Part shown: in pieces, positions 36,633-47,800 of the stretch
Layout of the letters: each line of letters opens with the position of its first letter
How positions within the stretch are numbered: the stretch's first letter is position 1
Assembly: GCF_030532195.1 (NCBI RefSeq)
Contig: NZ_JAUNLP010000008.1
Coordinates: forward strand, 1 to 64,000
Direction of reading: 5' to 3'
Length of the DNA: 64,000 bases
Origin: Corynebacterium sp.
GTDB lineage: Bacteria; Actinomycetota; Actinomycetes; Mycobacteriales; Mycobacteriaceae
The notes under the pieces: model-generated
Told to the model about the DNA's origin: nothing
Database searches by the model: none
Seen by the model: only the letters and a program-made list of their open reading frames with translations
Program-made: the position numbers and the translations under genes

Positions 36633-38381
36633 ATGTCTTCCTCGCAGGGCGCTTTTCGACGGAGCTTGCTTCCTCGCTCTATTGTTCTTACTTCGGCAAT
36701 TGTTGTTAGCGCCGGTGTTATCCCTGCGGTTCCAGCAGCGGCACAGACAACGCCTGTGCTCAGCCAGTTAGGCAACGGTTCGCCGTCGCTGAACATGCCA
36801 TCCCTGCCGGGCATTGGTGATTTGTTTAACCGTGATAAGGATCAGTCAGGCCGTGAACTGACGGTATCGCCCGCCGCTGACCTCTCTGATGGCTCCACAG
36901 TGACCATCACCGGCAAGGGCTACCCGGCCAATGCCAATATTTACCTCGCGCAGACGATTGAACGTCCGAAGTCTGGTTACCCATCGACGTATGGCGAGGC
37001 CGCGAAGGTGACTGTCGGCGCAGACGGAACGTTTACGCAAGATTTGAAGGTCGCTACCAGCTTCGGTGATGTCGACTGCACCACGACGCAGTGTTACGTG
37101 GCCTCTTTTACCGCCTTCCCGAACCTGTCTGATCGCAGCAATGATCAGTGGGTACCCATCACTTTTAAGGCGGGTGCGACACCGCACGCCTCCACTGGCT
37201 CTTCTGCCCAGGACTCTGCCCCAAGTGCTGCCGGTGCAGCGGGCGGCGCTGGTCAGGGCTCCGGCTCGCAGTCGCAATCTGGAGCGTCTGTCAGCCTGTC
37301 CAAGACCACTGATTTGAACCCGAGTGGCGACACCATCCGTGTTGAGGGCAAGGGTTTTAAGACCTCTGGCCAGGGCATTTACGTCGGTATTGCGCAGAAT
37401 GACCAGATGGATGTCACCAACGCCGACTCCTTTGGCCCCGACACGCAGTTTGTCTCCCCATCCCGCGGCAATCTGAAGTCTGACGGCAGCTTCAGCGTCG
37501 ATCTTCCGGTTAGCGCCAAGTTCGGCTCTGCGGACTGCATGAAGAATGCCTGCTCGGTCTACACCATTGCGGCGCACGGTTCCTCCGACCGCAGCCAGGA
37601 CACCGCAACGGCGGTTTCCTTCGCAGGTGGTGTGGCCAAGCAGGATGCCGCCTTGCCATCGGGTGGTGCTGGCCAGTCGGCAAGTGGAAGCACCTCCAGC
37701 GCGTCCAGCTCTTCCAGCAGCTTTGGCAGCACAAGTACAAGCGGCTCTTCCGGTTCCGAGTCCTCGACAGGCACACCGAGCGTGAGCCTGTCCACCACTG
37801 AGTTAAACCCGACCGGTTCCACCGAAATCACTGTCACGGGCAGCGGTTTTAAGACCACCGGCAACGGCATTTACGTCGCTGTTACCGAAAAGGACAAGTT
37901 CTCCACCACGAATGCCGATGCTTTCTCGGCCGCTGCATTCGTGCGTACATCTGAGATGTCCTCCGACGGTAGCTTCGCCACGACGCTTAACGTCGAGGCC
38001 GTGACCGATGCCGCTAACTGCATTGAAAACTCCTGCGCGCTCTACACCTTTGCTGCGCACGGTTCCTCCGACCGCAGCCAGGACACCGTCACCGATTTGG
38101 TAGTCGGCGGCACCGCCAAGGAACGCGAGGAGGCCAAGAAGGCCGGAGCTGCTAAGGCCAAGGGCGACTCGAAGGCATCCGGCAAGGCATCTGCGACTTC
38201 CAAGGGCCACAGTGCCAATACCAGTGGCGCGGAGGGTGCTGCTGACATGCAGACCGAGCAGGTCTCTTCCAGCTCGCCGCTGCAAACCATTGCCACCGCC
38301 GGTATCGGCGCGGTTCTCGGCGCTGCCATCTTCGGAGCGGGCATTCTAGTCGGCCGCCGCAATAACAAGTCCGTCGATTAG
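36633..38381 (+). CDS. Surface-anchored protein with three neocarzinostatin-like domains
   Basis: A 582-residue protein. A signal peptide (residues 1-38, Arg-rich start, hydrophobic core, AAAQ cleavage) leads into three homologous ~100-residue domains at about 76-170, 219-325 and 382-485. Each has the D-L-(S/N)xxGxTxxxGxGF start and a C-x5-C pair (for example VDCTTTQC), which resembles the neocarzinostatin Ig-like fold. Ser/Gly/Ala linkers separate them. Residues 550-571 are a transmembrane helix followed by RRNNK, so the protein is held in the membrane. Repeats 2 and 3 share AHGSSDRSQDT. The ligand is unknown. Confidence 0.82.
   Translation: MSSSQGAFRRSLLPRSIVLTSAIVVSAGVIPAVPAAAQTTPVLSQLGNGSPSLNMPSLPGIGDLFNRDKDQSGRELTVSPAADLSDGSTVTITGKGYPANANIYLAQTIERPKSGYPSTYGEAAKVTVGADGTFTQDLKVATSFGDVDCTTTQCYVASFTAFPNLSDRSNDQWVPITFKAGATPHASTGSSAQDSAPSAAGAAGGAGQGSGSQSQSGASVSLSKTTDLNPSGDTIRVEGKGFKTSGQGIYVGIAQNDQMDVTNADSFGPDTQFVSPSRGNLKSDGSFSVDLPVSAKFGSADCMKNACSVYTIAAHGSSDRSQDTATAVSFAGGVAKQDAALPSGGAGQSASGSTSSASSSSSSFGSTSTSGSSGSESSTGTPSVSLSTTELNPTGSTEITVTGSGFKTTGNGIYVAVTEKDKFSTTNADAFSAAAFVRTSEMSSDGSFATTLNVEAVTDAANCIENSCALYTFAAHGSSDRSQDTVTDLVVGGTAKEREEAKKAGAAKAKGDSKASGKASATSKGHSANTSGAEGAADMQTEQVSSSSPLQTIATAGIGAVLGAAIFGAGILVGRRNNKSVD
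37572..37605 (+). repeat. 34-bp exact repeat in surface-protein gene, copy 1
   Basis: Identical to 38055-38088. It encodes the AHGSSDRSQDT segment at the end of domain 2. Confidence 0.9.
38055..38088 (+). repeat. 34-bp exact repeat in surface-protein gene, copy 2
   Basis: Same 34 bases as 37572-37605, at the end of domain 3. Recombination between the two copies would remove one domain in frame (483 bp). Confidence 0.9.
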
Positions 38382-38396
38382 CGCGCACCCACGACG

Positions 38397-38801
38397 CTAG
38401 TCCAGGCGGACTACGGCAATCGCGTAGTCACCGTCGTGAGAGATGCTTAAGCTCGGCCTCAGCCGCCACTTTCGATTGTGGAAGTGGCGGCTTACGTCTG
38501 CGTGGAGTACCACTCGCACGCGACCAAAGGCATCCGGTTCCACCTCAATCTCGCGCCAGTCCAACGTATCCCTGGCAATTGGCGGAGGGGCACCAAATAG
38601 GGCCTGTGACCAGGCTTTAACGAACGCCTCCTTCGCTGCCCAGCGACCTGCCAGGTGGCGAGCCCGTGCATCACCGGATAGTCCACGCCGCTGGGCTACC
38701 AGCAACTCTGCAGGCGTGAATACCGATTGGGCAAACCGACTGCCCGGCACGCGGAGTTGGCTGGCAAAGCGTGGGACGTGGACTAAGTCGATACCAATCA
38801 T
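38397..38801 (-). CDS. acpS: Holo-[acyl-carrier-protein] synthase
   Basis: A 134-residue phosphopantetheinyl transferase that moves the 4'-phosphopantetheine of CoA onto the ACP serine. MIGIDLVHVPRF has the Mg-binding Asp, GRWAAKEAFVKAW has the catalytic Glu/Lys, and SISHDGDYAIAVV is the third motif. Its start overlaps the fas stop by 4 nt (ATGA), so it is translated together with its substrate protein. The same pairing is Rv2523c-Rv2524c. It converges on the surface-protein gene with 15 bp between. Confidence 0.95.
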   Translation of the reverse strand: MIGIDLVHVPRFASQLRVPGSRFAQSVFTPAELLVAQRRGLSGDARARHLAGRWAAKEAFVKAWSQALFGAPPPIARDTLDWREIEVEPDAFGRVRVVLHADVSRHFHNRKWRLRPSLSISHDGDYAIAVVRLD

Positions 38802-41800
38802 GGCTGGAGGACACCGTCGATGAGGCGGGCGCCGTCGGAAAGCAATACAGCCTTTTCCAGTGCTGCGGGTGAGCCGAACACACCGCCGTCGCCGAGGCGC
38901 CGCTCACGCGGACGCTCATAGAGTGCCTCACCACCGTAGATGGCCTCGTCGATGCGACGCAGACCAGCGACTTCACGGTTTTGCGCAGCTCCGCGCCAGC
39001 GCTGCGCGGCCTGCTCCCCATCGTGCTGTGCGACGGCCTGATAGAACGCTTCCGGATGAACAATGGCGACCAGTGCGGAGACATGCCCAAATCCGAGGGA
39101 AGTGACAAACCCAGCCTTGAGCGGCAGCGAATCGCCAAAGTTCACCGTCTTCGTCGGCCATACCAGACGCTCGTACTGGGCCAGCGCTGGATCAACGCAA
39201 TCCAACGAACGGTTAGCCGGCACGATGCCACTGCGCAGCACCTGGGTCAGCCCGATAATTTGGAAGGCGGCCGCACCGCCCTTGGCGTGACCGGTCAGTG
39301 ATTTCTGCGAGACCACCAGCAGTGGATTTGCAGATTCACGACCCAGCTCATCGGCAATGTGCTCATGCAGTTCGGACTCATTGGGGTCGTTGGCGTTGGT
39401 GGAGGTGTCGTGCTTGGACAACACCGCAACGTCATCAGCTGCCACGTCAAGTGCCGCAAGTGCGTGAGCCAGACGGGACTTCTTGCCGCCCTGTGCTGCG
39501 GCGAGTGCTCCCAGCCCTGGAGCGGGGATGGAGGTGTGCGCGCCGTCTGCAAAGGATTGCGCGTATGCAACCACACCAAGCACGGGAAGCCCCAGGTCAC
39601 GAGCCACACTGCCGCGCGCCAGCAAAACGGTTCCACCGCCTTGCGATTCTACAAATCCGCCGCGCCTGCGATCATTCGGTCGCGAGAAGTGCGCATGGTC
39701 GATGCCTTTGTTCGCCATGGTGGCAGAGTCTGCGGTGGCTGCCATGTCGCCAAAGCCAGTGATGCCCTCTGTCGAGAGATCATCGAAGCCACCGGCGACA
39801 ACAAAATCGGCCTTGCCCAGGGCAATCTTGTCAACGCCCTCCTCTACCGACACCGCCGCCGTCGCACAGGCCGCAACGGGGTGAATCATCTGCCCGTAGC
39901 CGCCGATATAGGACTGCATCACGTGGGCTGCAATCACATTCGGCAACGCCTCCTGCAGCACATCGTTGGCGCGTGGCTGGCCCAGCAGCCCGTCAATGTA
40001 GAGGCTGCGCAGTGACTCCATCGCGCCGATGCCGGTGCCCTGCGTCGAGGACACCCGCGCCGGGTTCACCGCCGCCAGCAGCTGCGCCGGGCTAAAGCCC
40101 GAGGACAAGAACGCATCGACGGTACACACCAGGTTCCACAGGCTCACGCGGTCGAGATTGTCCATCATGTCCGCCGGAATGCCATAGCGCGCCGGGTCAA
40201 AGCCCTGTGGAATCTGCCCGCCGACATAGCGACTCATCGCCATTCGGCGCGGTACCTGTACTGGAGTGCCCGCCGCGCGAGTCACCAACCACTGCCCTGT
40301 CTCCGCATCGAAGCTGACGGTGGTGTTGCCTGGGTTGGAGCTGACGAATGTCTCCGCCGCCGCGCGGTCGCGCACCGGGAAGCTCAGTGCGCGGTCTAAG
40401 TAGACCGTGGTCAGCTCCGTCATAGTGTTGTCTACCAAGTCACCGTCATCTGCGTAACGACGCACACCCACACGCGCCAAGACCTCATCGCGGTAGCGCG
40501 CAACAATATCGGTCTCTGCAACCGGTTGTCCGTCGTTATCGAGCCAACCGTCGTCATATGTGATTAGCCCCATTGACCAGGCCAATTCCACCACACCTGC
40601 CGCTGAGATATCACCGACTTCAGCCTCAAAGCGCGTGCGCGACGAGCCATACGGGCCCAGCTCACCTGCACCAACAATGACCACCATGTCCTCCGGCGCC
40701 ACCGCAATACGGCCAAAGCACGGCGTCGTCTGTGCAATCGGTCGGCGCGGGCTCGGCAGGCCAGCAATCACGCGGCTTGGCGACGGCACTTGCGACTGCA
40801 CTGGCTGCACCGATTGTCCCGCCTGCGCCATCTTTTCCGACCGCGCGGCCTCCTCAGCCAACTGGGCAATGTTGAGATTGACCTCTCCCAGGCCACCGGT
40901 GAGGTCGGCAACCACGGGGCGCACCAGCGCATCCTGCCTGGTCTGTAAACTGGCCAAATCAATGAGCTGTGCTGCCATTTCCTCCGTGGAGAAGGTACGC
41001 ACCCCCTTTCCTTCCACTGCAGCGACCAGCGGGTCATTACCACCCATCAGGTTGGTTCCACGAACCCAACCGATATGTGCATGCGCAAGCGTCGTGCGCT
41101 GCTTCCACAGCTCCTCCACATTCCAGCGAGCCACCACTGCATCGAGAGCGGCCTTGGCTTCACCGTAGGCACCGTCGCCACCAAAGCGTCCGCGGTTTGG
41201 CGAGCCCGGCAGCACAACATGGAGACGATGCGTGAGGTTAGTGTCCCCGCCAAGTGCACAGAGTCCGGCAATGAGCTTTTCCACCGACCACAACAGCAGT
41301 CGCATTTGGGTCTCAGCCGCGGGGCCTGCGTCGGCAAGCGAACCGGACACAGTCGGAGCGGCAAATGGGAACAGCAGCGTTGGCGTCAATGCTGGCTTGG
41401 TAACGACCGTGTCCGCCCCGACTGTCGCGGTTTGCTCAGCACCAATCCATCTGGTCAGCGTATCTAAGTCCTGAAAGCTGGACAGGTTGGCGGGTATCAC
41501 CCATAGCTTCGCACCACCGCGCGCATGAGTGCGGTAGAGCTCCTTGTAGAAGGCCAATCGCTGATGGTGGAGCCGAGACGTGGTGGCCACAACAGTTGCG
41601 CCCTGGGCGAGCAACTGCGCCATCACGGCAGCGGCGATCGAGTGCGGTGAACCACCGGTGACCACCGCAATATCGCTGCTCATCGAAAGATTTTCCGCTG
41701 TCGTGGCAGTCGCTTCGCGGGCTAAGCGTCGATAAGTCGCTGCCAGCTGAGTCCGTCCAGCCTGGTCGGCCTTGTTTGCCCACCACAATGCCTGGTCGGT

Positions 41801-44800
41801 GACTGTTTCATGGATACTGCCCGGCGCGACGTGTGCCACATCCTCATCGGCTGCTGCCCACAGGCGAGCGAGGTCCTCGCGGGAAGTGGCCCAGCGGTCG
41901 TCGATAAGCACTGCCTTTTCCGGCGCAAACGCGGGCGTTACCAGCTTTGGCCAGTCAGCGCCGAGCTCAGCGGTGACAAGATCGATGAGGTTGTCATCGG
42001 CGTCCTCGGCATCGACATCGATGGCGCCGGTGAGCTCGTGGCCGAGTTGCTCCAGAATCGTCCGTGCTGCTGTTGCAAGAATGCCGTTTTGACCTGTGAG
42101 TTTATCGGCAAACTCGTTCAGTGCGGTCGAATCCACCAGCCCGGCGCTGCCCTCATTTATCGATGGCTTGGCGACGGCGATACCTCGTTGCGCGGCAACG
42201 GCCATTACCGCGGCATCGCTGAGCTGCTCGAGCTCTGCCACCCCCGTAGGTGCCGCAGGCGAAAGGTACGCCAGATCGCCGCCACGCAGGGAGGCGCCTT
42301 CACGGGCGCCAAGCATAATCTCGGCGCTGACTGCGGTGACCCAACCATCTCCCAGTTGCCACTGCCCACGGACATAGTCCTGGATATGGTTCGCGCGAGC
42401 GCCAGCTGGACCGGTGATACGGCGCAGGCCATCGGCAATAGCTTCGGTGAGAACAGGGCCGAAAGCGGTGTATCCCCTGGCCAAGCTATTAATTTTGTCC
42501 TTCAGTACCGGAAGTTCGGCATCGGCTGCACCATCGATGGAGCCCAGGTTGAATTCCACACCGAGATCAAGCAGCAGCTGATTGCGCCGGGAGGAGACAC
42601 CATCGACCAGCGTCTCAATGGAATCGGCTGCACCCAGCTGATCCGCGCGCACCTTCGTCCATTGACAGATGAGGATATCCAACGCTTCAGCTGGGCTGAT
42701 GGTGATATCCGCGATATCTGTGCCTGTCGCTGTTACTGGAGCAGGTGCTGGCGTTGCTGCCTCGGGCGCCATTTGTGGATTCGGTCGTGGATTCGGGTCC
42801 GGTTGCAGGTCGGACTCGGCCTCCGTTACTGCCACCGACTCTTGCTCCGTCTTTTCCGGCTGAATCTGGTCCCTCATGAACACGGCATCGGCATCACGCT
42901 CAAAGTTGAGCACTCGAATGTCCCGGCCGCGGTGACGAGGCAACTGACAGGTCCTGGCCGCCAGGTTGGCGAGTGTCGGCGCGGTACCGACACCGATTTC
43001 GATAAGGCGGCTGACGCAGAGATCGTCGAAAAGCAGATCTTGCGTTTCAATCCAGCGCACCGGCGAACAGAACTGCCAGGCCAAAAGTTCGATTAGTAGC
43101 GTGCGTGCCAAGTGCGACGGATTGGCGGCGGCAGCGTCAAAGTCAGCGAGGATGCGCTCGAGAATTTCGGAATCCGCGACATCCGCCATCTGCCGGACAA
43201 ACTTCTCTGAGAGTTCAAACGAGGTAGCTGTGAGATTCGGGATATAGCGCCCTACCAGTCGCTTTGAATCGATCTCAGCGGGCAGGAGTCGGTCTAAGTG
43301 CGTGCGGAAGGAATCGACACCTTCGCGCAGAACACTGGAGTGGAAAGGCACATCGATACCCGGGATTCGGACATACCCCTTGCCATCAGAGCTACGACGC
43401 GCGCACTGGCTAGCAAGCGCATCAAGTCCCGCAACGGTACCAGCGACGGCATACTGCTTGCCGGCCAAATTCAGGTTTACGACCTCGAGGAACTCGCCGG
43501 TGTCTTTCGACAGACGATTAACAAAGTCCGCAACCTCGTCTTCGCACACCCCAATCTTGTCCGGGCGCAGCGCGCACAGGCCATAGTTGGAGCGCCCCTG
43601 CTCATCGCGTTCCACCAGCTCATGCATGGTCAGCCCGCGACGATAGACAACCTCCAACACCGCATCGGCACTAAGCGCCCCGGCAAAAGCCGCCAGCGCG
43701 TTGTACTCGCCGACTGAGTGCCCAGCAAAGTGCGCCGCTTCATCTAACAGTCCCGCTTCCCGTAGCTCTGCAACCTGTGCCAGCCCTAACGTGGCCATCG
43801 CGACCTGCGTAAACTGCGTCAGATTCAGCACTCCATCCGGGTGGAAATAGCGCACGCCATCGACAACGACCTCGGTGGGATTATCCCGGACAATGGCCAC
43901 CACAGAAAAGCCGAGCTTCTCACGCGTGACCGCATCAGCCCGGTCCCACACGCGCCGAGCCGCCGCACTGCGGGTGCGGGCAGCCAGGCCCATGCCCTGC
44001 GACTGAATGCCTTGGCCGGGGAATACATATGCCGTCGTCGGTGCTGCAATCACCGCGGTCGCCGTCAAAACCAGCTCACCGTCCACCGTGGCCGTTACCT
44101 CTCGAACCTCACCGGCACCTGGACGGTCATCTACGCCACGTCGCTCCACGACAAAATCCACCTTCTGCCCCGGCAGCACTGGGCTGAGCATCGTCGCCGT
44201 GAACTCGACGATGCGGTTGCCCAGCCCCGCTTCCGCAGTGGCCATCGCTGCATGCTCAGCCATCGCAGACAGCCACATGCCGTGGACAATCACCCCAGGA
44301 AGCCCGGCCAGCGCTGCCGCCCGGGAATCAACGTGGATTGGATTGCGATCACCGGTCACACAGCTAAACGGCTCCATCGCACCTGGCGCACTGACGCTCA
44401 ACGCCCCGCGGAAACTGCGCGGCGTATCTGTCACTGTTGGGAATGGCACAGTATTCGTCTTCGCCGTTGCCACACCATTTCGGCCGCGAATGGCAAAGCG
44501 CTCACTGAGCGTCGCAATCGCGTCTCCGCCATCACGAATCTCCGCGCGGACAACAATGACTCGACCAAGGTCAGTATCGACGACTTCGTCGACACGTGCA
44601 CTGACTCGCAGCGTTGTTTCCTCTCGCGGCAGCGTTCCAAGCAGACGGATGTGATGCTCCAGGTGCACCAGTGCGAGCATGCCTTCGACAACATCAATGC
44701 CCGTCTCCGTGCGCGCCTGCGCAACGGCCGCAAAAATCGCCGGCCACGCATGTCCGACCAGCACATCCGGCACCGTCTCCTGCCGCTTACCGCTGAACGC

Positions 44801-47800
44801 CCCAATGGTCACCGCGTCATAGTCCGCCACCGCCATTGGGTCCCACGCGGAGTCCCACACCGCTACCCCATCGACAACATCCGCCAGCTGCCCGCCTGCG
44901 GCAATCCGCGTGAGCTCCCGCATCGCCGCCGTCGCATCTGCGTGCGTTACGACGGGCACAGCGCCCATAGCCTCACTTTGATACATGCGAATTCGCAGTG
45001 CCGTGTCCTCGCCTATCGCATCCGGCAGCGGTACCGACAACTGCGCCCACGCCACGTTTTCGCCTACCTCACCGGCGCTGTCACCAGCCTCGATGATCTC
45101 TACAATGGCACCGGTGCCCGGGTGCTCCAGACGTTGCGAGCCCAGCGCCTCGCTGTCGTCAGAGACACACACCCACTCGTTCTCTGGCCCCAGCGTCAGT
45201 GCGGGATTGGGTTGCTGGCGACCGGCCCACCAGATCACCGGCGCCTCAAGCATCCTGCTGAGGGCATCAACAGGCGCGCCGGGCAGATAGCCGGTTTCCA
45301 TCAGTGCCTGAGCGGTGGCTTTTTCAAAGCGACCCAGAATCTCGGCGACGGGTTCATTGGCGCGGTCAATGCCTGCGACTGCCTGCGGACCAGGGATGAT
45401 GCACACGGCATCGGCATCATAACGGGAGTCGTGCGCTTGCCACAGTGAATCCGAACGCCACCAGCGGCGCACATCAGCATCGATAACCGGGACAAATGGC
45501 ACCGGCTTGCCAGGCGTGCGGCAGGCTTCGGTGATAAAGAAGGTGACATCAGCTGGGTGAAGGCGAATGTCCAGGTTCAGCAGGTCAGACAACCGAGCAA
45601 GTTCCTCGCGCGGCTTGGTGCGCAAGCTTTCGCCGTCGGCAAGCGCGTCGAATGTGCCCTCATCGACCGAATGCAAGCGCGCCTCTGTCCGATCGACGAT
45701 GGTGACAAAACGTGTTGCCCACGTCGGATCGATGAACGTTCCGCCTGGCGCGCATAGGTCGAGATAGCGATGCAGCAGCTCGGCGTAGGTCATGGTGTCG
45801 ACATCGCCGAAGTAGGGCTTGGCGGTGGCGTTGATGGCGGCAATGATGTCCTCGCGGCGTGCGTGCACAGCCTCGGTGTCACCTGCGACGGCATCGAGCA
45901 AGCGGCCGGCACGGGCGGCGGCGTTGTCGATCTCATGGATGTCGGCGCCTAGCTGGCTGCGCCCCGAAGCCATGCCATCGGCAGCGCTACCAGCAGGAAT
46001 CCAATTGTCGGTGCCTGAGGTGTCCACGAGCATCTGCTTGACCGACTCCGATGCCGTTGACTCCTTGGCAGCCATCGCGGCGGTGCCAATAATGATGGCA
46101 TCAACTGGCATAGGAGCCAGGCCATAGCGCGTCGACCAGGTGCCCATCAGGTACTCGCGAGCTTGCTCTGGTTTGCCAATGCCACCCCCGACCGCCAGCA
46201 CGACATCGCGGGTGCGAATCTTCGCGTAGGTGTCAATCAGCAGGTCATCGAGGTCTTCCCAGGAATGGTGGCCTCCCGCACGCCCACCTTCGACCTGCAT
46301 GATGATTGGATACGCCGTGCCCTGCTCTGCCAGTGCATCCGCGATCTTCAGCACGGACTCAATTTGCGCGGTCGTGCCCGGCTTAAACGAAATGTGCGGG
46401 ATACCACCGGCACGCAGTTGCTGAACAAGCGCTACGGCTTCATCGACCTCTGGAATTCCGGCCGAGATCGTCACTCCGTCAATCGGACATCCAGCCGCAA
46501 CCGCACGCGGCAGCAAACGACGCCCGCCAATGTGCAATCCCCACAGGTACGGGTCCAAAAACATGGTGTTGAACTGTGCACTGCGACCCTCTTTAAGAAG
46601 CTCGGACAGGCGTTGCACGTTGGCCTCAAAAATCTCGGGCGTGACTTGTCCGCCGCCGGCGAGCTCCGCCCAAAAGCCGGCATTCGCTGCAGCTGCGACG
46701 ATTTCCGGATCCACCGTGGTCGGAGTCATGCCACCGAGCAGAATTGGCGAGCGCCCAGTGAGCCGGGTGAATTTTGTCTCTACCCGAGGCTTCTCACCCA
46801 CCACCAGGCGCGGCGCAAAGACTCGCCACGGCTGCGGGTGCTCAATCTCCGATTCAAAGAGCGACCGCTGCCCCGCCGCCGTCGCCGCAGGAATCACCGC
46901 AACGCCGTAGCCTTCGGCGTTGTCCTCCGTCAGCTTGACGACGCCCGTGTGTGGCCCCAAATCCACAATCGTGGTAGCCCCTTGATCGATGAGCCTGCGC
47001 ACGTCGGCATTCCAATCGCAGGGATCGACCAAAATTGTGCGAGCGAGCCTGTCCGCCACGTTGGTATCCAGCCCAATGAGCTTGGCTTTCTCCCCCACCC
47101 ACGCGACTGCAGGTGCGAGTGCTGGGTGGTGGAACGCTCCGCTGACTGGCAAGACGGTACACTCGACGCTCTTGTTCTTTTGGTTGGGTGCCGCGGACTC
47201 CCTCCCTTCCGTGAGCTGCTCTTTCAGCTGGTCCAGCTCTGCCTGTGGGCCAACGACGACGTTGGTGGTGCGGGTGTTTTTCAGGCCAATGACGCAACTC
47301 TCCGGCAGCTGAGGCTGGAGTTCCTCAGCCGTTAGACCGGAAATACTCATCATCGGCGAGTGACCGAATCCAGCGACGCGGGTGCCGCGGGCACAGGCCA
47401 CACCGATCAGGCGAGACAGCGCGAGAATCTCGGCTGTCTGTTCTGGGCGCGCGGCGATTTCCGCAGCCAGCACTCCCTGCGAGTGCCCGGCTACCGCCAC
47501 GGCATCTGCCACATATATTCCCTGCGCTGCCAGTTGTTCGATGATGCCCAACTGTGCCAGGACAATGCCGGGGACGCTGACGGCAGGATTGGTGAGATCT
47601 GCTGCAATCGGTTCATCCGTGACCAGAGCGGTTGCCCAACCAATTGGGTCAAAGCCTGCAGGGAGCTGGCCGGCGAGATCGTCGTAAAGCGGTGCGAGCA
47701 ATTCCTCAGCGCGGTTGCAGATATCCCGGAGGCTGTGTGCGGTTCCGCTGGCCAAGGCGTTTGCGAGTGTGTCCAGCCAGGGACGTGATTGACCGGCGAA

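Noticed and set aside
43841..45448. 535-codon open frame opposite fas, with others at 41810-43096 and 46163-47335
   Set aside because: All lie inside the 9-kb fas gene, which carries recognisable catalytic motifs throughout. The antisense products are Arg/His-rich without any domain.
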